A stretch of DNA of 33,652 nucleotides from an uncultured bacterium (GTDB taxonomy: Bacteria; Bacillota_I; Bacilli_A; RF39; UBA660). A model generated the notes under the pieces. It did no database searches and was not told where the DNA came from. It saw nothing but the letters and a program-made list of their open reading frames with translations. Where the stretch lies: positions 1 to 33,652 of the forward strand of contig CASFCU010000031.1 of NCBI GenBank assembly GCA_949293285.1, read 5' to 3'. How positions within the stretch are numbered: the first letter of the stretch is position 1; each line of letters starts with the position of its first letter. This document shows positions 8,736-16,402 of the stretch, piece after piece. The position numbers were made by a program, and so were the translations under genes.

Positions 8736-9623
8736 TTATTTTGTCCTATTAGTCAAACTTTTTAAAGGATATTTTGCTTTTTTTGCACCACTATACGTAT
8801 TCACTAAAGTTTGAACATATTCATTATCGATAAAATTTTTGGAAGCACCATTTTCCAACGTAGCACTACTAAGAAGATGAATAAAATTTAAAAAAGCTTC
8901 ATCGGTTTCTTCTTTACTTCCTACTTGATCTTTTTCCTTTAAAATCTTCGACCTGTAATCAGCCACGCCAGATAAAATTTGAAAATTAAAACGGTTACTA
9001 TTCTGAGTTAAATCAACATTTTTAAAAAAACTCTTGGCAAACACTAAAGAAACATCATCTCTATCATTTTCAATATCCGTTACTAATTGAACAATATCAT
9101 CAAGTTCCATCATAAAAGAACATTTTAAATCATAATCAACTTTCTTTTTTTCATACTGTCTTCGATATGTATTCTCTTTTACTGTTTTGACTAACTTACA
9201 AGGCATACTGAGAATAGCAACAGAAAAAGGAATTGCTAGACTTAAAATGCATCTAGATAAATTTTTTGAAGTAAAATCTGCAATAGACATAAAAGTTTTT
9301 TCTACTTCTTTCAAAACTAACATATCACTCTGACTTCCCGTATACCCCAAATTTAAAAGCAAAGAAGCACCAACAAAAACAACTCCTAATGAACCAACAG
9401 CAGAAATTGCACCAAAAGCAATGGATGGAATGGATGATGCAAACAATAAAGTACCATTTTTCTGTTCGCCTAGTGTAAATGTCTCTTCTAAAGAACTACT
9501 ACCAACCTCTTTCATAATAGGTTCTCTAAGACTTCCATTTAGCCTTCTATAACCTCTTTTCAAAGAAAATTTAACATCACGCAAAGTTTTCTTATTCCTA
9601 TCTAAAATTTCACTATTAAACAT
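8736..9623 (-). CDS. Unknown membrane protein
   Basis: 295 aa, no family recognised. Residues about 60-92 are hydrophobic and glycine/alanine-rich, and a second hydrophobic stretch lies near 125-148 (CILSLAIPFSVAILSM), so it probably crosses the membrane twice with a short external loop. Both flanks are charged: the first 55 residues are Lys/Arg-rich and the C-terminal half is soluble and mixed-charge, probably helical and cytosolic. There is no signal peptidase site. The start follows GGGGGATATT and lies behind a consensus promoter (9648-9676), so it is likely well expressed as a single gene. Function cannot be inferred. Confidence 0.72.
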   Translation of the reverse strand: MFNSEILDRNKKTLRDVKFSLKRGYRRLNGSLREPIMKEVGSSSLEETFTLGEQKNGTLLFASSIPSIAFGAISAVGSLGVVFVGASLLLNLGYTGSQSDMLVLKEVEKTFMSIADFTSKNLSRCILSLAIPFSVAILSMPCKLVKTVKENTYRRQYEKKKVDYDLKCSFMMELDDIVQLVTDIENDRDDVSLVFAKSFFKNVDLTQNSNRFNFQILSGVADYRSKILKEKDQVGSKEETDEAFLNFIHLLSSATLENGASKNFIDNEYVQTLVNTYSGAKKAKYPLKSLTNRTK

Positions 9624-9647
9624 AATATCCCCCTTAAAAATAGCTGT

Positions 9648-9676
9648 ATTATATCACAAAATAAGAATAATGTCAA
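9648..9676 (-). promoter_or_regulatory. Consensus sigma-A promoter
   Basis: Perfect TTGACA (9671-9676), 17-bp spacer, TATAAT (9648-9653) on the minus strand, driving the unknown membrane protein gene at 8736. Confidence 0.85.
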
Positions 9677-9700
9677 AACTACTTGCAACCCTTTTTAATT

Positions 9701-10816
9701 CTATTTTTTGCATCTATCAATAACAATTAAAGGTACAAATATTTCATCTTCAGTATAACCAGCATGATGAGACTTTAATATCTCACTTCCTATATACAAT
9801 AAAGCTTTGTCTGTTGTAGCAATTGCCAGGTAATCTCCTAATGAATCTCTAAATATTTCATTTTCCTTTCCTTCACCAAACAACTTAGAATGAATGATAT
9901 CTTCTTTATTATATAATTCAAAATCATTTGAAAAGTATTTATTAAATAATTCAACAAACTCTTCCTTCTTTTCATTTTTAATAAAGAAATTTACTGCTCT
10001 TGGCTCTATTGATGTATTTCTAACTAGGCATTCAATGATATCAGGGTATTCATTTAAATCAATGTTAGTAATATTTTTGTGTCCATGATCTGCTACTACA
10101 AAAATGATTGTATCCTCTATTCTTGTACACAAATTCTCGATTCTTTTATTTAAATCCAATATTAGTTCTTTTACAGGGGCACAATCAGTTCCTAATTCAT
10201 GCATCATGCTATCCGGTTCTGTACTATATGCATAAATATATTTTTTACCTTCTTCATTACATTTTTCTATAATAATATGAAACATATCATCTAAATCATC
10301 ATATGCATTCTCACCAAAAGGAAATAATGTATAAGCACTATATTCTGTTTTTTCATTAATTTCTTCCATTATTGATTTAGTTTTCATGTGTTTTTCTTTA
10401 AAATCTATAGCTTCTTGTAAAGGTTTATATTCTAAATCTCCTTTTTCAGAATTTAAAAATGTAGTGATTGTCTTATCTATATCTTTAAAATACATATCCC
10501 AACCAAGCATTCCAGATTCAACTGGATTTAGTCCTGTCATCATAGACGTTGTTGCAGCTACTGTGGTTGCAGGAAAAACGGTAGTAATATCTTTTAATCT
10601 GTTTACAATGAGAAATGAATTCTCATCTAATACTCTATCAATAATTTTTGACCCCATACCGTCACATAGTATAGTAACTATATTTTTAGGTTTTTTTGCT
10701 TCTAAAAGTTCATCAATATAACTTAAAGTATTATGTTTATAGTCTAACCCAAAATATTTTCTAATAGAACATGCTAAATTGGTTAAACATTCATGATAAT
10801 TATTTTTTACTAACAC
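9701..10816 (-). CDS. Alkaline-phosphatase-superfamily phosphodiesterase/nucleotide pyrophosphatase
   Basis: 371 aa. It matches the type I phosphodiesterase/nucleotide pyrophosphatase (PF01663-like) branch: metal-binding Asp in TILCDGMGSK, nucleophile Thr in TTVFPATTVAATTSMMTG, metal-binding Asp in YSTEPDSMMHELG, the DHGH motif in FVVADHGHKN and a final His in KSHHAGYTEDE. Such enzymes hydrolyse phosphodiester bonds of nucleotides or lipid head groups with two zinc ions. There is no signal peptide, so it appears cytosolic, unlike many secreted relatives. Start is GTG at 10816 after AAGGAGAG. It lies 20 bp downstream of aspS with no terminator between, so it should be co-transcribed and share the T-box switch. 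The substrate is unknown. Confidence 0.85.
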   Translation of the reverse strand: MLVKNNYHECLTNLACSIRKYFGLDYKHNTLSYIDELLEAKKPKNIVTILCDGMGSKIIDRVLDENSFLIVNRLKDITTVFPATTVAATTSMMTGLNPVESGMLGWDMYFKDIDKTITTFLNSEKGDLEYKPLQEAIDFKEKHMKTKSIMEEINEKTEYSAYTLFPFGENAYDDLDDMFHIIIEKCNEEGKKYIYAYSTEPDSMMHELGTDCAPVKELILDLNKRIENLCTRIEDTIIFVVADHGHKNITNIDLNEYPDIIECLVRNTSIEPRAVNFFIKNEKKEEFVELFNKYFSNDFELYNKEDIIHSKLFGEGKENEIFRDSLGDYLAIATTDKALLYIGSEILKSHHAGYTEDEIFVPLIVIDRCKK

Positions 10817-10836
10817 TTTTATTCTCTCCTTTTTTC

Positions 10837-12150
10837 CTATGGTTCAATTCTAGTTGGCCCTCTAAATATAAACATTGTCTCTTTTAAAGAACCCGTTTCT
10901 AATAATAACATAGTTACTCTATCTACTCCAAGAGCAAACCCTCCATGTGGTGGACAACCATATTTAAAAAATTCAAGATAGAACTTAACATCTGCTCCTA
11001 ACCCTTTTTCTTTTGCTTGCTCACATAAAATTTCGTAACGATGTTCTCTTAAAGCTAAAGTAGTAGTTTCACATCCCTTCCAAATAAGATCTGCTCCTTG
11101 AGGTATTCCCTTTTCTCTTTTATGGTAAAATGCTCTTTTTTTAGCACTAAAATCTGTTATAAATACAAACTCGTGTCCATATTTTTCCATAACATATTTG
11201 GAAGCTAGTTTCTCCGATTCTGCATTCATATCTCCGACATCTTCATAGTTCATTTTAAATCCATACTCGTTTTCTAGGACTTGATATAATTCTTCTAATT
11301 TAATTCTAGGAAATGGTTTCGATGGAATAACAACATCTACATTAAACAATTCTTTTATTTGTTCACCATACTGTTCTTTAACAGCGGATAATCCCGCTAT
11401 GAATAAATCTTCTTCAAAATCCATTAATTCCTCTAATGATTCAATATAACTCATCTCAATATCAAATGATGTAAAATCCGTTGTATGTCTATAGGAATTA
11501 GAATTTTCTGCTCTAAAAGCTGGAGCAATTTCAAATACTTTTTCAAACCCACTACACATAGCCATTTGCTTATAAAATTGTGGACTTTGTGCTAAATAGG
11601 CTTTCCTGTCAAAATATTTTACTTCAAATACTTCTGCACCTGATTCACTTGCCGCACTAATAATTTTAGGAGTGTGAATTTCTGTAAAATTATTTTTTAC
11701 TACAAACTCTCTCATTGCATGAATCATACAGGTTTGAACTTTAAACATAAGAATATTTTTTTCACTTCTTAAATCTAAAAATCTGTAATTCAATCTAGTA
11801 TCCAATAGTGCGGACCTGCTATCTTTATAGTTCAAAGGTAACTCCTCTAAACATCTACTAGTTATAATGATGTTGCTTGGTATGAATTCCATTCCATTAA
11901 GTTTTACTTTTTCATTTTTAAATAGTGTCCCAGTAATTTTAACTGTACTTTCTACTGTTAAATTAGAAACTATTTCATTTAATTTACTATTTTCTTCATT
12001 TTTCTCAATGGTTAATTGAACTTTACCAGTAGTATCTCTAACAATTAAAAACTGAACATATTGTAAATTACGAATATTATCAACAAAACCTTCTATTGTT
12101 ATTTCTTGTTCAAAATATTCGTTTAAACTTTTAAAATATATTTTTTTCAT
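10837..12150 (-). CDS. aspS: Archaeal-type aspartyl-tRNA synthetase (AspRS2)
   Basis: 437 aa, class II synthetase. An N-terminal OB-fold (about 1-100, FVDNIRNLQYVQFLIVRDTTG) is followed by the catalytic core: motif 1 region with HTPKIISAASE, motif 2 FRAENSNSYRHTTDFTSFDIEM, and motif 3 GGFALGVDRVTMLL. The length and the lack of the GAD insertion domain mark the short archaeal/AspRS2 type rather than the ~590-aa bacterial AspS. In bacteria this form is often non-discriminating, charging tRNA-Asn with Asp for GatCAB; whether this one is cannot be decided from visible residues. AsnRS is the alternative, but the T-box specifier reads best as GAC (Asp). SD AGGAGGAAGTAAG. First gene of an operon with the downstream phosphodiesterase. 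Confidence 0.85.
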   Translation of the reverse strand: MKKIYFKSLNEYFEQEITIEGFVDNIRNLQYVQFLIVRDTTGKVQLTIEKNEENSKLNEIVSNLTVESTVKITGTLFKNEKVKLNGMEFIPSNIIITSRCLEELPLNYKDSRSALLDTRLNYRFLDLRSEKNILMFKVQTCMIHAMREFVVKNNFTEIHTPKIISAASESGAEVFEVKYFDRKAYLAQSPQFYKQMAMCSGFEKVFEIAPAFRAENSNSYRHTTDFTSFDIEMSYIESLEELMDFEEDLFIAGLSAVKEQYGEQIKELFNVDVVIPSKPFPRIKLEELYQVLENEYGFKMNYEDVGDMNAESEKLASKYVMEKYGHEFVFITDFSAKKRAFYHKREKGIPQGADLIWKGCETTTLALREHRYEILCEQAKEKGLGADVKFYLEFFKYGCPPHGGFALGVDRVTMLLLETGSLKETMFIFRGPTRIEP

Positions 12151-12173
12151 CTTACTTCCTCCTATTCAATATA

Positions 12174-12435
12174 TAATAAAAAACAGTTATATTATCCACA
12201 AAGGGACGAATAACTGAAAATCCGCGGTACCACCCAATTTATTATATATGTAAATAGAATTATATATATAATCACTCAATGAGATAACGGTTCATATCCG
12301 ACTTATTCTACTATTAAATATTAATTTCAAATAAGTAGCTCGTAGGTGTCGTTCATCTTCTATTCATGTTATTTTCCACCAAACAATAACTCTCTACAAA
12401 AAAATACAAAATTACTCTTCCTAGTCTTTGCCGAT
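12174..12435 (-). promoter_or_regulatory. T-box riboswitch leader of aspS (probable Asp specifier)
   Basis: On the minus strand the invariant T-box GGGTGGTACCGCG lies at about 12223-12235. Upstream are Stem I features: AGAGAG, then TTGTTTGGTGGAAAA (distal loop). The probable specifier codon is GAC at 12348-12350, in GAACGACACC, followed by A as usual. Downstream is the terminator hairpin CAGTTAT...ATAACTG (12184-12216) with six T. Uncharged tRNA-Asp should stabilise the antiterminator and allow aspS and the phosphodiesterase to be transcribed. An overlapping AAC could be read as Asn; GAC fits the alignment better. Confidence 0.9.
12177..12217 (-). terminator. T-box-controlled terminator hairpin
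   Basis: CAGTTAT (12210-12216 on the minus strand) pairs with ATAACTG (12184-12190), with partial inner pairing, then a T run to 12178. It directly follows the T-box sequence, as the switch requires. Confidence 0.75.
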
Positions 12436-12441
12436 ATAGAA

Positions 12442-12470
12442 AGCATAACACTTTCTATATTTTTTGTCAA
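12442..12470 (-). promoter_or_regulatory. Promoter of the T-box/aspS operon
   Basis: TTGACA (12465-12470), 17-bp spacer, TATGCT (12442-12447) on the minus strand; the predicted transcript starts about 200 nt upstream of the T-box sequence, the usual leader length. Confidence 0.8.
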
Positions 12471-12507
12471 AAACAAACAACTACTACTTTATCACATGAA
12501 AAAGCAC

Positions 12508-13110
12508 CTATTTACTTAAAAAATCTAAAAGCTCTTCATAACGGCTATAATCAGAAGGAATAACAAATTTCTTAGTAGCACTACTTTTTTTCAACTCATA
12601 ATCTCCCTCAGCAAATTTTCTTCCACAAAAAGTCCACTGAAAGAAAATACCACTTGCCTTAACTACAAAATGCTTAGAACTTTTCCTAGAATATTCAATA
12701 TTCTCTACTTCAAACAAATCAATTCCCCAAAATAAAGAATCATGGTTTAAAATCTTTTCTATATTTTGTGAATTGGAAACTATTTTTTTAAATGCACTAT
12801 AACTAATCAAAGAATCTTCATATTCCCTACTAAAAGAATGAGGAAACAATACGTACATTTTTTTATCTCGAATAACATAAACACAAATTCGATTATCAAT
12901 TAAATAATGAATAATAAAACAAAATGAAATAAGATAAGATAGTAAAAGTGATGTCGATATAGCTCTTTCTAGATAATTTTCATTACCAATAAAAAAATAA
13001 AAAAACAAAAAGAAACAAATAAAACAAATGACAAAACAAAAAACAACTTTTTTCCAATCTACCTTATCAAACCAATAATTCTTTTTATCATTACACATAT
13101 ACACTTTCAT
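12508..13110 (-). CDS. Unknown two-span membrane protein
   Basis: 200 aa, family not recognised. Two hydrophobic helices (about 22-43 and 52-72, very Phe/Ile-rich) are followed by a soluble, probably cytosolic, C-terminal region with beta-strand-like alternation (ICVYVIRDKKMYVLF). The layout resembles small membrane proteins with a PH-like C-terminus (YcxB-like), but I cannot confirm this. Its start has AGAGG five bases before and lies 8 bp after the stop of the GNAT gene, so the two form an operon. No clear terminator is seen before the aspS promoter. Confidence 0.7.
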   Translation of the reverse strand: MKVYMCNDKKNYWFDKVDWKKVVFCFVICFICFFLFFYFFIGNENYLERAISTSLLLSYLISFCFIIHYLIDNRICVYVIRDKKMYVLFPHSFSREYEDSLISYSAFKKIVSNSQNIEKILNHDSLFWGIDLFEVENIEYSRKSSKHFVVKASGIFFQWTFCGRKFAEGDYELKKSSATKKFVIPSDYSRYEELLDFLSK

Positions 13111-13118
13111 AATAACCT

Positions 13119-13529
13119 CTAGACTTTCTTATAAAAAACATTCGTATCTCTTTGCAAATATCCCAAAGAAGTATAAAGCATCCTAGCCTTTTTTCTTTTT
13201 CGATTAGAAGTAAACTGAATATAATCAATAGATTCTTTGAAAGCAAGCTGTTCCATTTCCCTCATGAGCATTGTGCCTATTCCTTGATTCTGATACTCAT
13301 CAAGAACAGATACATAATCCAAATAATAACTTTTCACTCCTTTCACAGGGTCCTCTTTTAAAGTTATCATAATAGCACCTACTATTTTATCTATATCAAA
13401 AGCACACAAAAATCTAATATTCTTTCTTTGGCATTCTTGGATATCTATGATAGGACATTCGATATGGAATACCTCTGAAAAAAGATAAGATAATGATGGA
13501 TTATTCTCTTTTAATAAACATATTTTCAT
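13119..13529 (-). CDS. GNAT family N-acetyltransferase
   Basis: 136 aa. The GNAT acetyl-CoA site is clear: VSVLDEYQNQGIGTMLMREME contains the Q-x-x-G-I-G pyrophosphate loop, preceded by strand YYLDYVS and followed by the ARMLYTSLGY motif B region. These enzymes transfer an acetyl group from acetyl-CoA to an amine; the acceptor cannot be predicted. Start: ATG at 13529 gives a protein beginning MKICLLKE. The open frame extends 19 codons upstream, but that part contains the promoter (TTGTAC-17-TATAAT, 13546-13574). The SD (AAAGG, 11 nt away) is somewhat distant. First gene of an operon with the membrane protein at 12508. Confidence 0.82.
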   Translation of the reverse strand: MKICLLKENNPSLSYLFSEVFHIECPIIDIQECQRKNIRFLCAFDIDKIVGAIMITLKEDPVKGVKSYYLDYVSVLDEYQNQGIGTMLMREMEQLAFKESIDYIQFTSNRKRKKARMLYTSLGYLQRDTNVFYKKV

Positions 13530-13545
13530 ATAATCACATACCTTT

Positions 13546-13574
13546 ATTATAATACTATACATAAAAAGGTACAA
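13546..13574 (-). promoter_or_regulatory. Promoter of the GNAT operon
   Basis: TTGTAC (13569-13574), 17-bp spacer, TATAAT (13546-13551) on the minus strand. It shows that the open frame upstream of 13529 is not translated as part of the GNAT protein. Confidence 0.65.
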
Positions 13575-13594
13575 AAAACTTTGCACCCTTCATA

Positions 13595-14746
13595 TTAAAA
13601 TGCCTTTGTAAACAAATCTTCCAAAATATCGGCATCGACATATCGTGGATTGCCCCCTGTACAAGGATCAACTAGAGCCTTCTCTGCAAGCATTCTAATA
13701 TCCTCCTTTTTTCCACCAATTTCACTAATATGTTGAGGTATATCTAACTTTATAGCCAAATTTCTTACTTCATTACTTACTTTTTCTACTACCTCTACAT
13801 CGGTCATATTACTCAAATCCAGCCCGAACACCTCTCCTATTTTTCTCATTCTCTCTGGACATTCTACACCATTAAACTCCATGATATAAGGAAGCAAAAG
13901 AGCATTGGCAACTCCATGTGGAGTATCATAAACGGCACCTAACTGATGAGCCATAGAATGGACAATTCCAAGTCCAACATTAGAAAATCCCATACCAGCT
14001 ATATATTGAGCAAGAGCCATATTGAAAACAGCCTCCTTATCTTTTTCTTTTACGGCCTTTTCTAGATTATGATAAATCAGTTTAATTGCTTCCAAATGGA
14101 ACATATCTGTCATTTCCCATGCTGATTTCGTGATATATCCTTCAATAGCATGAGTAAGAGCATCAAGACCTGTTGCAGCAGCAACACTTTTAGGCATACC
14201 TAACATAAGCTCTGCATCGACAATAGAAAGAGTTGGTATATCATTAGGATCAACACAAACCATTTTAACTTTTCTTTCCTCATCAGTAATAACATAATTA
14301 ATAGTAACTTCCGCTGCAGTACCACTTGTAGTAGGAAGCACTATCAAAGGCATACCCTTATTCTTAGTATCTGACACACCCTCAAGACTAACAATATCCA
14401 CTCGTTCTGGATTATTCATAATAATGGAAATAGCCTTTGCAGTATCTATAACACTACCTCCACCAACGGCAATAAGATAATCAGCACCTACTTTTTTACA
14501 AACCTCTAATCCTTCTAACACATTTGCTATAGTAGGATTTGGCTTTACATTATCAAACACACTATATAGGATACCATCATGATCCAATATATCCAAAACC
14601 ATTTTAGTAACACCACAGGACATTAACGTCTTATCAGTAACTAACAAAGCTTTATTTAATCCCCTTTTTCTTATTTCTTCAGGCAAAACCTCTCTAGCAT
14701 GATAACCAAAATAAGAAGTTTCATTAAGCACCATTCTATTTATCAT
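13595..14746 (-). CDS. Iron-containing (group III) alcohol dehydrogenase
   Basis: 383 aa, the FucO/DhaT/butanol-dehydrogenase family length. It reduces aldehydes to alcohols (or the reverse) with NAD(P)H. Motifs: dinucleotide-binding GGGSVIDTAKAIS, LPTTSGTAAEVT, and the iron-binding residues in GLDALTHAIEGY (Asp, His), IVHSMAHQLGA and YDTPHGVANALLLP (His, His). All metal ligands look present. Lactaldehyde reductase, 1,3-propanediol dehydrogenase and alcohol fermentation enzyme are all possible; no pathway partners are adjacent. ATG at 14746 follows AAAGGGTGATAAA; the open frame continues 21 codons upstream without a ribosome site. Downstream genes have their own promoter, so it is probably monocistronic. 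Confidence 0.92.
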   Translation of the reverse strand: MINRMVLNETSYFGYHAREVLPEEIRKRGLNKALLVTDKTLMSCGVTKMVLDILDHDGILYSVFDNVKPNPTIANVLEGLEVCKKVGADYLIAVGGGSVIDTAKAISIIMNNPERVDIVSLEGVSDTKNKGMPLIVLPTTSGTAAEVTINYVITDEERKVKMVCVDPNDIPTLSIVDAELMLGMPKSVAAATGLDALTHAIEGYITKSAWEMTDMFHLEAIKLIYHNLEKAVKEKDKEAVFNMALAQYIAGMGFSNVGLGIVHSMAHQLGAVYDTPHGVANALLLPYIMEFNGVECPERMRKIGEVFGLDLSNMTDVEVVEKVSNEVRNLAIKLDIPQHISEIGGKKEDIRMLAEKALVDPCTGGNPRYVDADILEDLFTKAF

Positions 14747-15163
14747 TTTATCACCCTTTCCTAATAAACATATCATCATTTTATCACTAATATAAAAAAA
14801 AGAAACCAAAGGAAAAGAAATTAGGCATTAATTGACATTATTTTTTTTAATGGAAACAAGAAAAAACTTCATTTGATAGATGTCTCTTAGTACAAACAAA
14901 ATAGGTACCAAAATAAGTAGTTATTACATAAAAAAGCAATACGGTAACAGGAATATAAAAACAAATTAAATAATCAAACTTATTATCTATGACAATACTA
15001 AGTGCCAATATCCAATAACTAGGATATACTAGAAAGGTAATTCGAAGAAAATGATAATGAATCAAAAATAAATAAAAATAGCTATTTTAAAAAGAAAAAG
15101 TTTAAAGCTTAAATGAAAAAAAGGAAAACTACTTACTTAAGAAAAAAGATTAAAAATATTATT
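14747..15163 (-). other. Intergenic region with a doubtful 72-codon hydrophobic ORF
   Basis: This 417-bp gap is very AT-rich. A minus-strand open frame at 14847-15065 could encode a 72-aa, two-span hydrophobic peptide (YWILALSIVI; YIPVTVLLFYVITTYFG), but it would begin with TTG, lacks an SD and has no promoter I can see. It may be a remnant of a membrane gene or chance. No hairpin terminator or RNA gene is recognised. Confidence 0.35.
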
Positions 15164-16270
15164 TTACCTACTTACCTTTTCTTTCTTTTTAGGTAAATAG
15201 CTCGAAATATTTAACCTTGCAACTCGGATAATCTCTTTCCAAACACTAATAAATAACATTTTATCTTCAGGATTTAATTTCCTATAATGAGCAAGTAATT
15301 CTTTAATATTCTTTATCTTTTCTTTAGACAAATCTTTAACTGTTCTAGCACCAGTAGAAGTAAGTATTTGATAAAGGATTTCAAAAAATTGTTTCTTCCT
15401 CTCATCACTCATCAAAACCAAAGAACTCATGACTTTATCAATATATTGACTTTTTTTATTGATAGAACGCATTCTAACAAACTGACAATTAACAATATCT
15501 ATTTTCCAAGAATCCGGATCATGCTGCATAATAAGAGACCTATTACTTTTAATTACAATTATTTTTTCTCTATGATACAAAAGCATACCAATAATAGAAG
15601 TTTGTGGAACATAAGTATAAATTTTATCCAATATCTGTCGATATTTTTTACTTTCTATAATTTCATTAAAAAAACCTGGTCCATCATTGTTATAAACAGC
15701 AACGATTCTTTTTTTATACTTATTTTTACAAAAAATGGCAGAATACATTGCTAAGTTTCCCCCTTTAGAATGTCCTCCAATCATAACGTTACATCGATTC
15801 CTTTTAGCTATATTTTCTAAATATTTAACACTTTCTTTTTGTGAAGGAATATGCACCATATAAGTCATATTAAAATCTTCTTTTAATGCTACTAAAGTCT
15901 CATCAGTCCCACGAAAACAAACATAAATAAAACCTGGTAAATAAAAAGTTAAAGCCGAAAATTGTTTTTCTAACAATACGTTGATAACATTAACATAATT
16001 TCCAATCAATACATCTTTAAACCTTTTACTTTTAGCAACTTTTTCAAAAAACTTCACAGTCTTTCTATCAAAAGAAATATTTTCAGCATTCATTTTCTTA
16101 AAAAAAAGAAAACGATGATAAGCCTCACTAATAGATGTTTTCTCATCGAAAGCTAATATTCCATCAAACTTAAAATAAGCTAATCTAGAAAAAACTAAAT
16201 TATCTATCTCATTAAAACTGGCCTCTTCAAAAGTTTTTGTATTCCTTTCGACGTAATCAAAAATATTCAC
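15164..16270 (-). CDS. DUF2974 (Mbeg1-like) alpha/beta-hydrolase
   Basis: 368 aa. The lipase-type nucleophile elbow is GGHSKGGNLAMYSA, with an upstream strand FIYVCFRGTDET and downstream VYNNDGPGF; these are the DUF2974 signature. The fold is that of a class 3 lipase-like serine hydrolase. Asp in NNDGPG is a candidate acid; the catalytic His is not assigned with confidence (HRE or HDPDSW nearby). No signal peptide, so cytosolic. Bacillota often carry several copies, of unknown substrate. Start is GTG at 16270 with AAGGGAAG seven bases before, behind an extended -10 (16291-16299). Confidence 0.85.
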   Translation of the reverse strand: MNIFDYVERNTKTFEEASFNEIDNLVFSRLAYFKFDGILAFDEKTSISEAYHRFLFFKKMNAENISFDRKTVKFFEKVAKSKRFKDVLIGNYVNVINVLLEKQFSALTFYLPGFIYVCFRGTDETLVALKEDFNMTYMVHIPSQKESVKYLENIAKRNRCNVMIGGHSKGGNLAMYSAIFCKNKYKKRIVAVYNNDGPGFFNEIIESKKYRQILDKIYTYVPQTSIIGMLLYHREKIIVIKSNRSLIMQHDPDSWKIDIVNCQFVRMRSINKKSQYIDKVMSSLVLMSDERKKQFFEILYQILTSTGARTVKDLSKEKIKNIKELLAHYRKLNPEDKMLFISVWKEIIRVARLNISSYLPKKKEKVSR

Positions 16271-16290
16271 GATAACACTTCCCTTTTATG

Positions 16291-16299
16291 ATTATAACA
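16291..16299 (-). promoter_or_regulatory. Extended -10 promoter of the DUF2974 gene
   Basis: TGTTATAAT on the minus strand, about 20 bp before the GTG start; no matching -35. Confidence 0.55.
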
Positions 16300-16360
16300 C
16301 ACTTAAATATTCTTTATTGACAAAAAAACTACGTTCTTAATAAAATGAATAATATGATAC

Positions 16361-16396
16361 AAAAAAGATCCGTTTCCATTCTAGTAAACGAATCTT
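16361..16396 (-). terminator. Terminator of htpG
   Basis: Minus strand AAGATTCGTTT, 10-nt loop, AAACGGATCTT (11 bp with one G-U), then TTTT; six bases after the htpG stop. Confidence 0.88.
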
Positions 16397-16402
16397 TACT
16401 TG

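Noticed and set aside
14847-15065. 72-codon hydrophobic ORF as a real gene
   Set aside because: TTG start without SD or promoter; kept only as a doubtful feature of the intergenic region.
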